A DNA stretch of 64,000 nucleotides, from the NCBI GenBank assembly GCA_024741835.1, contig JAENRP010000062.1, positions 124,507-188,506 on the forward strand. Direction: 5' to 3'. The notes beneath the pieces were generated by a model, which worked only from the letters and a program-made list of their open reading frames with translations, did no database searches and was not told where the DNA came from. The translations under genes were made by a program, and so were the position numbers. This document shows positions 47,164 through 58,372 of this stretch, one piece after another. Position 1 is the stretch's first letter. The number at the start of each line of letters is the position of its first letter. Origin of the DNA: Diplocarpon mali. Lineage: Eukaryota; Ascomycota; Leotiomycetes; Helotiales; Drepanopezizaceae.

Positions 47164-50064
47164 ATGCGATTAGACGTTAAGGTATGTTGCCCTTTGGATT
47201 TGCTGTAGACGATATGTTTCTAGGACTTTGGCGAACTGGCCAAGGACATGGATTTGCAGTAGAAACCCCACCAGACAGGACCCTGGAGCTGCGCGAGACA
47301 ATCGTGCTGGGCAAGATGCCGATGAGCAATGCTAATGCGTGTAATTAAACACAGAGACAGCTGTTTGCCCGAAGTGAAAGAGTCAAGGGCATTGATTTTC
47401 ATCCTGTTGAGCCATGGATTTTGACCACCCTGTACAGCGGTATGCTCTCTGGCGCATTGGAAGGAAAGTAACTGATGAATCACAGGTCATGCGAATATCT
47501 GGTCTTATGAGACAGGAGTATGTTTCTCTGCAGAACCTGCAACGCGATTGCTGAAAATAGCTAGGTAGTCGTGAAGAGCTTTGAGCTGACAGATGTCCCT
47601 GTCCGAGCCGGTCGATTCGTTGCGCGCAAGAACTGGATCGTCTGCGGTTCCGATGATTTCCAACTCCGGGTTTACAACTACAACACCTCTGAAAAGATCA
47701 CTTCTTTCGAGGCTCATCCCGACTATATTCGGGCTATTGTCGTACACCCCTCCCAACCCTTCGTGCTCACCGCTTCTGATGACATGACAATCAAGCTGTG
47801 GGATTGGGACAAGGCATGGAAGTGTGTACAGGTTTTCGAAGGGCACAGTCATTACGTTATGGGTCTGGCCATCAACCCCAAGGACACAAATACATTTGCC
47901 TCTGCATGTTTGGATAGGACAGTGAAGATTTGGAGCTTAGGCTCTTCGACTGCCAACTTTACACTGGAAGCACACGAAACCAAGGGTGTGAACCACGTGG
48001 ACTACTATCCTCAGTCCGACAAGCCGTACCTCCTCACAACCTCCGACGATCGAACGGTCAAAATTTGGGATTACACCACAAAGTCGTTGATTGCGACTTT
48101 AGAAGGCCACACAAGCAATGTCTCGTTTGCCTGCTATCACCCAGAACTTCCGGTCATCATCTCGGGTTCTGAAGATGGATCCGTCAAAATCTGGCACGCA
48201 AACACATACAGACTGGAGCAATCTTTGAACTATGGCTTGGAGAGAGCTTGGTGTGTCAGCTACCAGCGGGGTAAGCAGGGCGTGGCTGTTGGTTTCGATG
48301 AGGGAGCTGTAGTCGTGAAGATGGGAAGAGAAGAGCCGGCTGTGTCTATGGACGGATCTGGAAAGCTGATTTGGGCGAGGCACAGCGAGGTTGTGTCGTC
48401 GATAATCAAGGGAGGAGGTCAGTCTCCAAGCCTGAGTTGATTTGGTGGTGCTAACCTGAGCAGATGCTTCCTTGAAAGACAACGATCCGATATCCCTTCC
48501 TACGAAAGATCTCGGCACCTGCGAAGTCTACCCACAGACACTACTACACTCTCCCAACGGTCGATTTGTCTCGGTCTGCGGTGATGGCGAATTCATCATC
48601 TACACTGCCCTTGCTTGGAGAAACAAGGCTTTTGGTTCGGCGCTGGATTTTGTTTGGGGCTCGAAGGAGAACAGTAACGATTACGCGATCCGGGAATCTA
48701 CAACGAGCGTCAAGATCTTCAAGAACTTTGTGGAGAAAGCTGGGGGTCTAGATGTTGGTTTCCAAGCCGAGGGTCTGACGGGTGGGGTTCTTCTCGGTGT
48801 CAAGGGACAAGGCGGTATCGGTTTCTATGATTGGCAAACGGGAGGGTTAATCCGGAGGATCGAGGTAGACCCTATAGAGGTCTACTGGTCTGAGAACGGT
48901 GAGCTGGTCTCCATAGCATGCGAGGATACCTTCTATGTCCTGCGATTCTCGAGAGAGAACTACCTGGCTGCCTTGCAATCGGGTGAGGTTGAGGAAGATG
49001 GAGTCGAAGCAGCATTCGAGGTGGTCACAGACATCGACGAGAGGTAAGTTCTCCTCTCGGGGCTGGAGGTCTCTTCTGATAATCGCAGCGTCCGGACTGG
49101 GGAGTGGGTGGGAGATTGCTTCATCTACACAAACAGCACGAACCGACTGAATTACTTGGTTGGTGACCAGACATACACCATTTCCCACTTCGATCATCCT
49201 ATGTACCTCCTTGGGTACATTCAAAGAGACGCCCGAATATACATTGCCGACAAAGATGTCAATGTCACGTCTTTCGCCCTTTCTCTTGCTGTTGTTGAAT
49301 ACCAGACTTTGGTCCTTCGAGATGATATGGAAACGGCAGCGGAACTACTCCCTACTATTCCAAACGATCAACTGAACAAGATTGCTCGGTTCTTGGAAGG
49401 TCAAGGCCACAAAGAACTCGCCCTCGAGGTTGCAACTGACTCGGAGCACAAGTTCGACCTTGCTCTCGCTCTTGGTCATCTCCAGATTGCTCTGGATCTC
49501 GCCAAAAAGGCTGATGTTGAGCACAAGTGGAAGACAGTTGGAGATGCAGCTTTGGCTGGGTGGGATGTTGCTCTCGCCGCCGAGTGCTTCACGAACGCCA
49601 AGGATCTTGGATCTTTGCTCTTACTTCACTCTTCCTCGGGCGATCGGGACGGTCTTCGAGCTTTAAGCGAGCAAGCCCGATCAGCTGGAGCTCACAATGT
49701 CGCCTTTACATGCCTATGGCAACTCGCCGATATCGAAGGATGCATCGAACTTCTGACTAAGACAGGCCGAACAGCCGAAGCAGTGCTATTCGCCCAAACA
49801 TACAAGCCAAGTGTTGCGGCCAAGACCGTCGGTCTTTGGAAGGAGTCTTTGGAGAAGGAGAAGAAGGGCCGTGTTGCCAAGATAATTGGTGTTCCCGGTG
49901 AAGACGAAGAGCTTTTCCCGGAGTGGGAAGAGTACCTGCGGCAGGAAACTGGGGGTTTCAGTCTGATCGATGTAGACGTCGAGGAAGTCAACGGCGAGGC
50001 CTCAGAAACCGGCGCGGAGGGAGACGCGGAAGAGGAAGAAGAAGAGGCCGAGGCCGAGGCCTAG
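47164..50064 (+). CDS. SEC27: COPI coat subunit beta-prime (Sec27/COPB2)
   Basis: Beta-prime COP is part of the B-subcomplex of the COPI coat that returns cargo from the Golgi to the ER, binding KKxx tails through its WD40 propellers. I read six exons: 47164-47181, 47355-47439, 47486-47517, 47565-48417, 48464-49043 and 49089-50064, giving 847 aa. Exon 1 encodes only MRLDVK, a conserved COPB2 start. The first propeller (about 10-300) shows the family sequence FELTDVPVRAGRF, NWIVCGSDDFQLRVYNYNT, FEAHPDYIR, TIKLWDW and TVKIWDYTT. A second propeller follows (about 310-600), then the alpha-solenoid (about 600-790) with ETAAELLPTIP and GHKELALEVATDSEHKFDLALALG. The C terminus is an acidic tail ending EEEEEEAEAEA. 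All splice junctions preserve the frame. Family call is certain in practice. Confidence 0.97.
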
Positions 50065-50653
50065 GGTTAATAGATATGTTCTAGTCTGTGCACTTAGGGT
50101 TATGGCAGATGGATGTGTGGGAGTTGAAAATGACAGAATAGCGTAAATAGCTACATGCTGCATTGAGATACACGCCCATGTTTGGCCCTGACGTTCGTAC
50201 ACGTGGGAGCCTCGTAGCTTGCTCCGGTAAGAGGTTTCAGTCCTTGACCTTCTGTCCATAGTCTACGTCTCCCCATGTATACCTACATGTGGAATATCTA
50301 AATCAAGTCACATGATTGTTTCATAATCCCTTGGCAGGGGAAACTCGCTAGTTTGTTGACTATAGGGAATGAGCCGATGTCCCAGGACAGGCAATCGTGT
50401 GTTAGGAAGCAACCGCAGCCAACTCTGGAGCCAACGATGGGCCCTTCTCGTTCCTCCCCAGTCTAATTGTTTGAGTTCCTGGCTTAGTTTGCTCAAGTCT
50501 CTTCTGCGGTTTCCTGCTTGGCATGCTTCCCTTGCTTTTCCTCTCACTTCGTTACTGGTGCGAAGCTGTAAACAAAGTATTCCATTGCTCTGCCCGTCTT
50601 TCTGCTCTTTCAGGTCTGAAATTCTTTTCTCTCCTCGTCCTGCTATAGACAAG
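50065..50653. other. Intergenic between COPI beta-prime and the GH72 gene
   Basis: About 590 bp, holding the 3' flank of the COPI gene and the promoter and leader of the GH72 gene. No gene seen. Confidence 0.5.
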
Positions 50654-52221
50654 ATGCGACGCAGTATCATTGCGGGTGGTCTTGTATCCGCGTTCACTGC
50701 TTTTGCTGTGGCAACTCCCCCTTCGCGGGTCTTGGAGAGATGGGCCAGCTCTACCTTGACTCCGATTACCATCACTGGAAATGGTATGCGAATGGAGCAT
50801 AGCAACGAAACCGAGCTGACGTTGACGACTTGCAGCGTTCTACCAAGGATCCGAGAGATTCTACATTCGTGGTGTCGACTACCAACCTGGTAAGCTCCGT
50901 CAGCGCCCTTTGTTTGCAAGTGTTGATAACAGACCACTGACAGCCTTCAGGGGGCGGGAAAGGTGTCGAGTCTGATCCAATCGCCAACGCTGCGGATTGT
51001 GCGCGAGATATTCCCTTCTTCACCAAACTCGGGATCAACACCATCCGGGTCTACGCCGTCGACAATTCCAAAACCCACGATGACTGTATGGGTGCTCTAG
51101 CAGAAGCGGGCATCTATCTCGTGCTCGATACAGACACGTCCAAGTACTCGCTCAATCGCGCCCGCCCGAAAGACTCGTACAACAGCGTGTACTTGCAGAG
51201 CGTATTTGCCACTATCGACGCATTTGCCGATTATCCGAACACGCTCGCTTTCCTCTCGGGAAACGAAGTCGTCAACAACGCAACGAACACGGATAGCGCG
51301 CCCTACGTCAAGGCCGTGACGAGGGATATGAAGCAGTATATAGGAAGGAGAGGATATCGAGCCATTCCGGTCGGGTACTCGGCCGCAGACGTCGTAGAGA
51401 ACCAAGAGACCATGGCGGAGTACATGAACTGCGGTACGGAAGATCAACGGGCTGACTTCTACGCTATTAATGATTATTCGTGGTGCGACCCGTCATCTTT
51501 CACGATATCAGGGTGGAACACTCTTGTAGCTGACTATACCGGCTACGGCATCCCCTTGTTGTGAGCACTCCCGCCCCGGTGTTTCTTTTTCTTTTCCTTT
51601 TCCTTTTTTTTTTTCACTGCCATGGTCTGATAATCAGGATTTAGCATGTCTGAATACGGCTGCATAGCCAACACCCGCACATTCACAGAAGTAGCCGCAC
51701 TCTACAGCACGAATATGACCTCCGTCTTCTCCGGTGGCCTTGTGTATGAGTTCTCTGAGGAAGGTAATGGCTACGGCCTCGTCACCATTTCGGGTTCCAG
51801 CGTATCCACCAACGCCGACTTCGACTACCTGTCTTCCGCGTACGCAGCGGCTACAAACCCCACGGGGAACGGCGGGGCGACGTCAACGTCTGCGGTGAGT
51901 ACCTGCCCGACAGAGGCGAGTGAGTGGCATGTTGCAGATGATGCTTTGCCCGCCATACCCAGTGCGGCAGAGAAGTATATGAGTTCTGGTGCGGGTACGG
52001 GCCCCGGTCTCGCGGGCTCCGGCAGTCAAGAGGCAGGGGACAGTAATAATGAAAGTTCAGGAACTGCGAGCGCGGGTACTGGGACGATGACTGCGACGGC
52101 GAGTGCGAGTGCTACGAGTAAGAAGAATGATGGTACGAAAATGCTTGACGCGGACTGGCAGCTCGTCTGAGTTGGAGGTGCTGTGATATTCTCGATGCTT
52201 GGCGGGATGGTATTGTTGTGA
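50654..52221 (+). CDS. GH72 beta-1,3-glucanosyltransferase (Gel/Gas family), GPI-anchored
   Basis: The enzyme elongates cell-wall beta-1,3-glucan by cutting and religating chains at the outer face of the plasma membrane. I read exons 50654-50783, 50836-50889, 50951-51560, 51645-52117 and 52172-52221. A signal peptide covers about residues 1-20. The GH72 domain starts [18 protein letters not shown] and holds both catalytic glutamates, in [10 protein letters not shown] (acid/base) and FMSEYGC (nucleophile). There is no CBM43 cysteine-rich module. The linker starts [19 protein letters not shown], usual for this subgroup. Read without the last intron the frame stops at TGA 52168-52170, without a hydrophobic tail. 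The alternative intron 52118-52171 (donor GTAAGA, acceptor TGAG) removes that stop and appends [16 protein letters not shown] to the Ser/Thr/Ala-rich end, a proper GPI signal. The first four exons are firm; the fifth is inferred, so the end could be 52170. Confidence 0.88.
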
Positions 52222-52840
52222 AGATGGCTTCTCGATATTCTTATAAGGCTCCGTCAGCTGCGAAAGTTTGTGGAATAGAACTTGTGATTCGCCTCTCGTT
52301 GTTTCCACATTTCTCGATTGTGTACACATGGTTTCAAAGCAGCGTTCGAGCATAAACACAGATTTTACATGGCGCCTCGCGAGTTTTCAAAATATAATAG
52401 ACCAGGCGGGTATTTCAGACCGGTTGTGGTTGTTCTGATGCCTTTGCGGTGCCAGTCAACAGTCTGGGAACGTGTTCTTGTTGCGTGTGATTCACATAAG
52501 CTGACCAGAGGAGTGACAGCGAACAACACCCACCGGTGCACGGCGCGAGCGGTGTCTTACTTCATTGTATGTAGAGTTGCATTACAGTCGGTGGCAGGAA
52601 CGTCGGTCCTTGCTCTTTCCCTTGACAAGATGACCGTTTCAGAAGTCTGACGTCTTGGTACTTCTCCCTACATGAGTGCAGAAACACCAATTCTCAGACT
52701 TGAGGCGAGTGTTGTGGTGTACTGAGGCGGTCTCACCAGCCATCACGAGGGGTGAATATCTGTGGTATGCAGCTCCCGCTCGTTCTGCCCAGGGCCCCTA
52801 TCATCCCGCAGAATTCCGATCCGGCCTCGCGCCTGGAAGA
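52222..52840. other. Intergenic between the GH72 gene and the sugar-transporter pseudogene
   Basis: No gene supported. It holds the 3' flank of GH72 and the decayed end of the convergent pseudogene. Confidence 0.5.
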
Positions 52841-52844
52841 TGCG

Positions 52845-54463
52845 AGACGCCCTTGAGCCCTTCGCAGCTCAGGGAGGAGCCTCGAGGCGTTTGGGGGTGG
52901 GAAATGTCGTCGATCTCCGCGCCTGTCCGGCTCCGGGACTCGGGCAGGAAGAAAGAGAAGACGACGAATGGGACTCGTCAGTCAGCTGCATGTATCGAGT
53001 GGAGACAGGAGACGCCTACCACCTGTGGCGAGATTCGACGCTACCCATACGTATCCAATCCTCGGCCCCCAGTTCAGCTCGTTGATGTTGATGATGTACG
53101 GAATGGTGAAAGCGACGAGCCCTGCTACGGTGAGAACCTGGCGCCATATATCGCCGGGGCGGAGGGGATTCCTCTCCAGTGGTATGGGTGGTGGAACGTA
53201 CAGCTGAAGAGATGGTTGACGAAAGCAGCGGCTCAAATCGTGGTGGCTCGAAGTTCCGGACGCACGAGATCGTAGCACAGAAGCCCCGACGCTGCGAGCG
53301 AGAACGTGTGATAGAAGAATCTGTGGAGAGAAACAAAGGCCACAGCCGCCGCCTTCCCAGCAGCCGCAGCCTTTGGCTCGGCCGTGGAGACCACAGCGAG
53401 ACCAAGCATGCAGAGCCCTGGGATGAAGTGGCCAAGCAGCATCATCGCTCGCCGCCTCATACGCTGGGTCAAGAAGAATGCGCCGGTGGATGTCCCCGCG
53501 ACATTGGCCACCGCATCGAAGACCGAAGCAGGAAAAGGCCGTTTGACGCCCGAGATCTGCAGGAATGCGGTGCCGTAAGATAGCACGAGCCAGGCGCCAG
53601 GAGACGAGTTGGAGAGGACGACGGCAAAGCAGACGAGCGTCCTCCTTCGATCTGGAGCCCTGAACATGTCGAGGTGCTGAGAGCGAGAAGCGCGTAGCTG
53701 CTCCGCCTCGATACGGCACTTGGTTCAAACCAGCTCCTCTAGCAGCTCTGCACGGAGCGCCTGGCCTCGGGGTATCCCGAGCGAGCGTCTGGCTTTCTCT
53801 GGTTGCTGTGCCGTAGCAGCCAGTGCGGCGACTCTGGCATAAGGCGACCAAGACACCCAGGAGAACCAGAATGACGCAGAGGCAAACCAGTGGAGCCCTG
53901 GACGCCCGTCTGTCGTGAGAGCGTTCCGTAAAGGTGTTCGTGGTGGCACCGAGGAGGTTTCCCAGGCAGACGCAGATGCCATAGAGAGGGGTGATCTCTC
54001 CTCTCAAGTGAGCCGGGGCGCACTCCGCCGTGTACAGATGGGCCAATGTCATGAACAGGCCATTGGCCAAGCCCATCAGTATGCGACGAGCGTATAAGCC
54101 AGCCACGCTTGAGATCTGGAGCTGAAGCCCTGCGCCCAGGATTACAATTGCATATCCAAGCCAGATGCCATGCCGAAGTCCCACGTATCTTGACAATGGC
54201 AAGGTGCATAGCACGCCGAAGATGGCCCCGAGATTGAGGAAGGATGCGGCCAGTTGCTGCGCGGTTGTTCCCATGTCCCAGCCAGTCCTTGTCCTGGGGT
54301 CTCGATGTCCGTTCACTGAGAGGAATCCGAGCATTGCTTGAGAGCTTGAGATCGACGCGCTACTGAACCCGCGCTGGCAGTAGGCGAGGGACATTGCCAG
54401 GAAAGCCAGTATACACCTTGGGCTCGGTGGAGAATCCCCGCTGAAGCTCGCCGAATAATCCAT
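52845..54463 (-). pseudogene. Frameshifted MFS sugar transporter
   Basis: A hexose-transporter-like MFS gene with ATG at 54463. The first half reads in one frame: GFSSASISS near the first helix, RILMGLANGL, then AECAPAHLRGEI, the sugar-porter loop signature. From about 53850 the frame must shift twice: MPESPHWLLRH (the PESPRWL signature) lies in a second frame, and the middle loop through APDRRRTLVCFAV, helices 7-10, lies in a third frame, with an in-frame TGA near 53726 and a TAA-type stop near 53233. The last helices (FTIPYIININELNWGP, then GYVW) return to the first frame. The final FFLPESRSRTGAEIDD segment needs another shift (about 53010-52930). Four or more disruptions rule out one intact product unless the sequence has errors. 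Composition is not RIP-like, so decay by indels is likelier. The boundaries are approximate. Confidence 0.8.
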
Positions 54464-55424
54464 GCTGGGTATAACGCAAGAGAGACCTGCAGGTTGGATG
54501 ATAGGAAACGAGTCTCTAAAAGGGGCTTTTGTTGTTGACAAGTGCATTGCCTCTGGTTGCACAGAGGTCTCGCGTCATGCGGTTGCACAATCCTGCCAAC
54601 TCGCCACACTAGCTGCGGATTGGCATAGATGACTGCTCTTCTTCGCGATGTTGCCATGCAACCAAGTATCAATGAAGCAATTCACCTGTAAATGTAACCC
54701 AAGATCGAATACCGCAAGCACACAGTCTCGGCAAAATTTTGAACAGATATAACGGTTGAGAATTCTTGGCAGAGTATACAGCTTCATGTTTTCCGAGCAG
54801 GCGGTAGGGTGCATTAGATTAGGAACGAGAGGCTGTGTATATAGATGGAAAGATTCGAGTCCAAGAAAGCTTCGGAGAACATGCCATGAGATAGGACAGG
54901 AAAATGGGTAGACGGTAAGCACTTAAACAGGGATTGGATCGGAAAGCAGCTTGACTTGAAGCCAAGGATGCATTCGTAGGAATATACCCACTAATCTTGC
55001 ATTCAAATGTTTTGTTTGTCGGGTTGACAGGGCTCGACTTGTTATACTCAGGGAATGAGATCTCTCTCTCGCGGGTCGAAATAGCTCATCCTGCCACATT
55101 CACGAATGTGCCAAAGGATGAGATGCAGCGGCGCTCTTCTGAAAAGCTCCTACAAGGGACCAGTTGCAGTTGGACGCCTGCACTAGTGAATCTGTATGTG
55201 TATTCCTCCTTCGGCTGGTATGTAAAGGTGGATCGACTACGTGTATTTCGAAAAACTCGTAGAGCGGGCTGCAAGGAAAGATTATCCGGAAGGTGATTTG
55301 CAAGCTATCCCTTTCATGAAAATGCACGCTCTCGAACGGCGGAGCTGTTGGATTGCGGAGTTGGTCGCCCTGCACTGATGACATTTCATCAGCATTTACT
55401 GTTACGACTAGGTCTTCATTCAGG
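54464..55424. other. Intergenic between the pseudogene and the DUF6697-like gene
   Basis: No gene supported. It includes the pseudogene promoter region and the 3' flank of the next gene. A minus-strand frame overlapping 55100-55594 is a shadow of the terminal exon. Confidence 0.5.
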
Positions 55425-57101
55425 TTATTCCGCCGGCATTTTGACCGCATTTTGACCGCGTTCCCCTCCTCCCTTTGCTCTCGCTGCTTCAGCCTCCGCG
55501 TGTTTTTTTCTTTTCTTCTGAGATTTCTTATGCTGTCTGATCTGATCGAATTTACCACGTTCTGATACGAGAGCTTCGTACAGAGCCATGTCATACCCTA
55601 TGCACTCAAAATATTGATAGTAGGGTCTCAACGAAGGACTTTGGTCTAAGTCAGGCTAGCCTGTATCAGTGTCTACAGCCCGATGAAGAACACAGGAAGT
55701 CCTTACCGTTTCAAATGCCTCTAAAACTTGAGTGGTGGTGATCTGTGTCGCGACCAGGTCTGAGATTTGACTAGTCATCGGATCACCGTGGACTGCTTGG
55801 AGACGTGGATCGTACTTGATGATTTGGTTGGATTCTCCATCCAACCAACCTACTGGTTCTCTGGGCCAATTTGCTTTCAAGAAATCAATGGTTGTTCGGG
55901 ACTTCGAGCCAGATTTGTGAAGTTTTCCAAGCTTTCTAGCCCAATTCCGCTTCATATGATCTGGAGCATACGCCATTTCGCCGCAGCTCATGGCATCTGG
56001 CTTCCGAAGCTCCTTGTAGGTTCCGAAGTATCGGCAGTCTGATTCTGAGTCGGCGAAGCGAATGAACAGTGCGAATGGTTCAACGTTATACTCGGGTGGA
56101 ATTTCCAGAAGAATCGTGGCACCGTGCTGTCCAGGGACCTGTGGCAGAAATGGGTTATCGCGTGCGTGTATCAGCCTGAAGGAGTGCAAGCCAGGGAACA
56201 AGAGACCTCCTCGAGAGCCCGCATGAATTCTGGAGCTGATATTTCCAGTGGCCAATCCATTTCTATGCCCAAAGAAGTGCCATACACTGGCGCTTGTGAA
56301 GGTCTGGTGATTTTGTGCTGTGTGCGGGTCATCGCAAGGAGCGAGGCGATCTATCACCGCAGGCATGCGCATGCCACTGCAAAGCGAGGCGAAGGCTTGC
56401 GTTACCGATCCAGGCATCCGAGAGCCTCGTGAAGCCGGATCTGATTGTTTTACATCTGATTGACCTGATGCTGGGCTGTCGTCCCTATCGTTTTTCTTCC
56501 AGGCCGGTACCCCTCGTTTGGTTCGGGGAGATCTGAGGAATAATCAGCGGATCCTTCACTGGAGAGAAATAGTTTCAATGCTCACGCATCATATGCATCA
56601 AAATCGCTGTCCGAATATGGCTCTGGCGGCTTGGGATAGACAGGCAAAGGTCTCGACACAGGAGAAGCAGTTATCTGACCATGAATTGCTTCATGCAGTT
56701 GGGACAATCGACTGTTGTGCAAGTCTAGTACGTTCTGAATCCGATCTCGTTCCAAAGCTTGCTGCTGCCGTATGTCTTCAAGCTGTGCTTGTACTCGTTC
56801 AAGCACAAGCAGGGGTTCATCCTGAAGAGGGGCTTCACCTCTGCCCGATCTTTCGGCCAGGGGAAGTGGAGACAGCTGATGTAGAGGGACATGGTCTTCG
56901 TTATCATCTGTATCGCTCTCGAGGACTCGCTGTTTCCTGCGTTTTCTCTTTCCTTGCCGACTGTATAGAAAATGTAAGATATTATAGTTATGTTGTCGTC
57001 AGGTGATCTTACATAGAAGGCGAAACTGCATCAGCTTCCTCTCCACTCTTCTTCTTGGAAGCATCTTTGCGAGCTGAGCGAGTTGTTTTCGAGGAGCCCA
57101 T
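55425..57101 (-). CDS. DUF6697-like fungal protein (possibly disrupted)
   Basis: Four exons can be read: 57013-57101, 56586-56960, 55694/55707-56532, and 55425-55645. Introns 1 and 2 (52 and 53 nt) have good sites. The N terminus is basic and acidic with a coiled coil near 80-130 (ERVQAQLEDIRQQQALERD). The folded part near 280-430 contains RFADSESDCRYFGTYKELR, HMKRNWARKLGKL and the final YYQYFECIGYDMALYEALV followed by a lysine-rich tail. This resembles uncharacterised fungal proteins I associate with DUF6697. The last intron is odd: the best donor (gtaagg at 55706) does not fit the acceptor ttag at 55646 in phase, whereas the weak donor gtgttc (55693) does, giving 507 aa. So it may use a weak donor or be broken by a 1-nt change. 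Confidence 0.6.
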
Positions 57102-57639
57102 CGCGAAAGAACTCTGCAGAGATGACGGGTTCTGGTATCTTAGCTAGCCCACAACGCAACGTGACAATCCATTAAGAATTGGCCCGCAAACTATTCATCG
57201 CGTAGTCAAACTTCAGGTGCGGCAGGCAGTGAACTCATATGAGACGGACAAGAAACGTGGGGAACATCCTGGGTCCTTCGGATTGAGCGTGAGATGACAA
57301 GAACGAATGGGAACGTTTATACATAAATGGAGGGATATGTTGCGACGTGCAACGCGGCGGCAACAAGGCAATCACATAGACATACGCGCCTGGCGCGTTA
57401 AATGCACCAGGGTCGTTCCGAACTATGCACTAAATCATATTTAGCGACCCTATCGCACTAATTAGTAGGTATTCCAGTACCGGGGAAAGAAAAATAAACT
57501 TGGATATTCAAATGCCCAAAGCTAAATAGCTAGAAGGCTGATCTGCCGTACTCGAAATTGAGAAAGAATCGAGCAGATTGATTTCAAGTCAACATCATAA
57601 ACTGTCTGCCTGACGCCTATAGAGTTTGACTTGCTTCGG

Positions 57640-57653
57640 TTGCTTTAAAGCAA
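57640..57653. repeat. 14-bp perfect palindrome near the element edge
   Basis: The sequence ttgctttaaagcaa is its own reverse complement and lies 14 bp before the start of the degraded element copy at 57667. Confidence 0.6.
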
Positions 57654-57666
57654 TCAAAAAGAGACG

Positions 57667-58372
57667 ACGACTCAACACTTGTATACGGTGTCTCCTACGA
57701 GCCTACGGATTCTTTAGGTTCTTTAGATTCTTTCTAAAGAGTATGCAGAGCCGAGGCTAAGTCCTTCTAACAGCGAAATATTATAACCTAGATTCGATAA
57801 AGATAAACTTTACAAAAGCTTTAGATATTGTGAGAATTATACCTACCATGTTTGATTAATACCTTTTACCTTTGACTTTTACTCGCGTACTCGAGGACTA
57901 TTTGTATATATCCCTATGGCAGGAGGTGCTTGATCATAAATATTAGAGTGAACAAGGCGGGTTATAGTTATAAAGAAACGGAAAAGGAAAAGAGGAAAGG
58001 AGGAATACGTTTCGAAGCCTTATAAGCTAAGATTTTCTTAGAAAGCTAAAGCTGATAAGAAGGGTCATGATTAATAGTGGCTACCAAATAGTAAGACGCT
58101 TAAGATAACTAGGTAAATAGCAGCTAGTAGCAAGAAAGGCTCATCGTAGAATGAGGAGCCTAAGGCGACTCTGTCTATCTAGGCACCTCTTCGAGAATAT
58201 CCTCGCCCGAGACCTAGAGAGAATAGCTATCGATTAGGGTACGGGCGAGACTCTTTCAAAGAATTGGCGTCTACGGGTATATTAGGCTAAGAATGTATCT
58301 AGGGGGGTTCATACTAGTTCCTCGTACTTAATACAGCTATAGCGTTATCCGGCTATGCTATATGGTCTAGAA
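57667..58372 (+). mobile_element. Degraded dispersed element (copy 3)
   Basis: This is collinear with 12081-12765, and its start is also similar to the minus-strand relic at 10605. The anchors acgactcaa, ggtgtctcctacga, gccgaggctaagtc, aggactatttgta and catactagtt occur in order. No long frame survives; stops are TAA or TAG where I could check. Family is not identified. Confidence 0.6.

Noticed and set aside
52160..52221. Stop-codon readthrough as the explanation for the GH72 GPI tail
   Set aside because: The context TGA-GTT lacks the CTA that favours readthrough, and a GTAAGA intron explains the same tail more simply.
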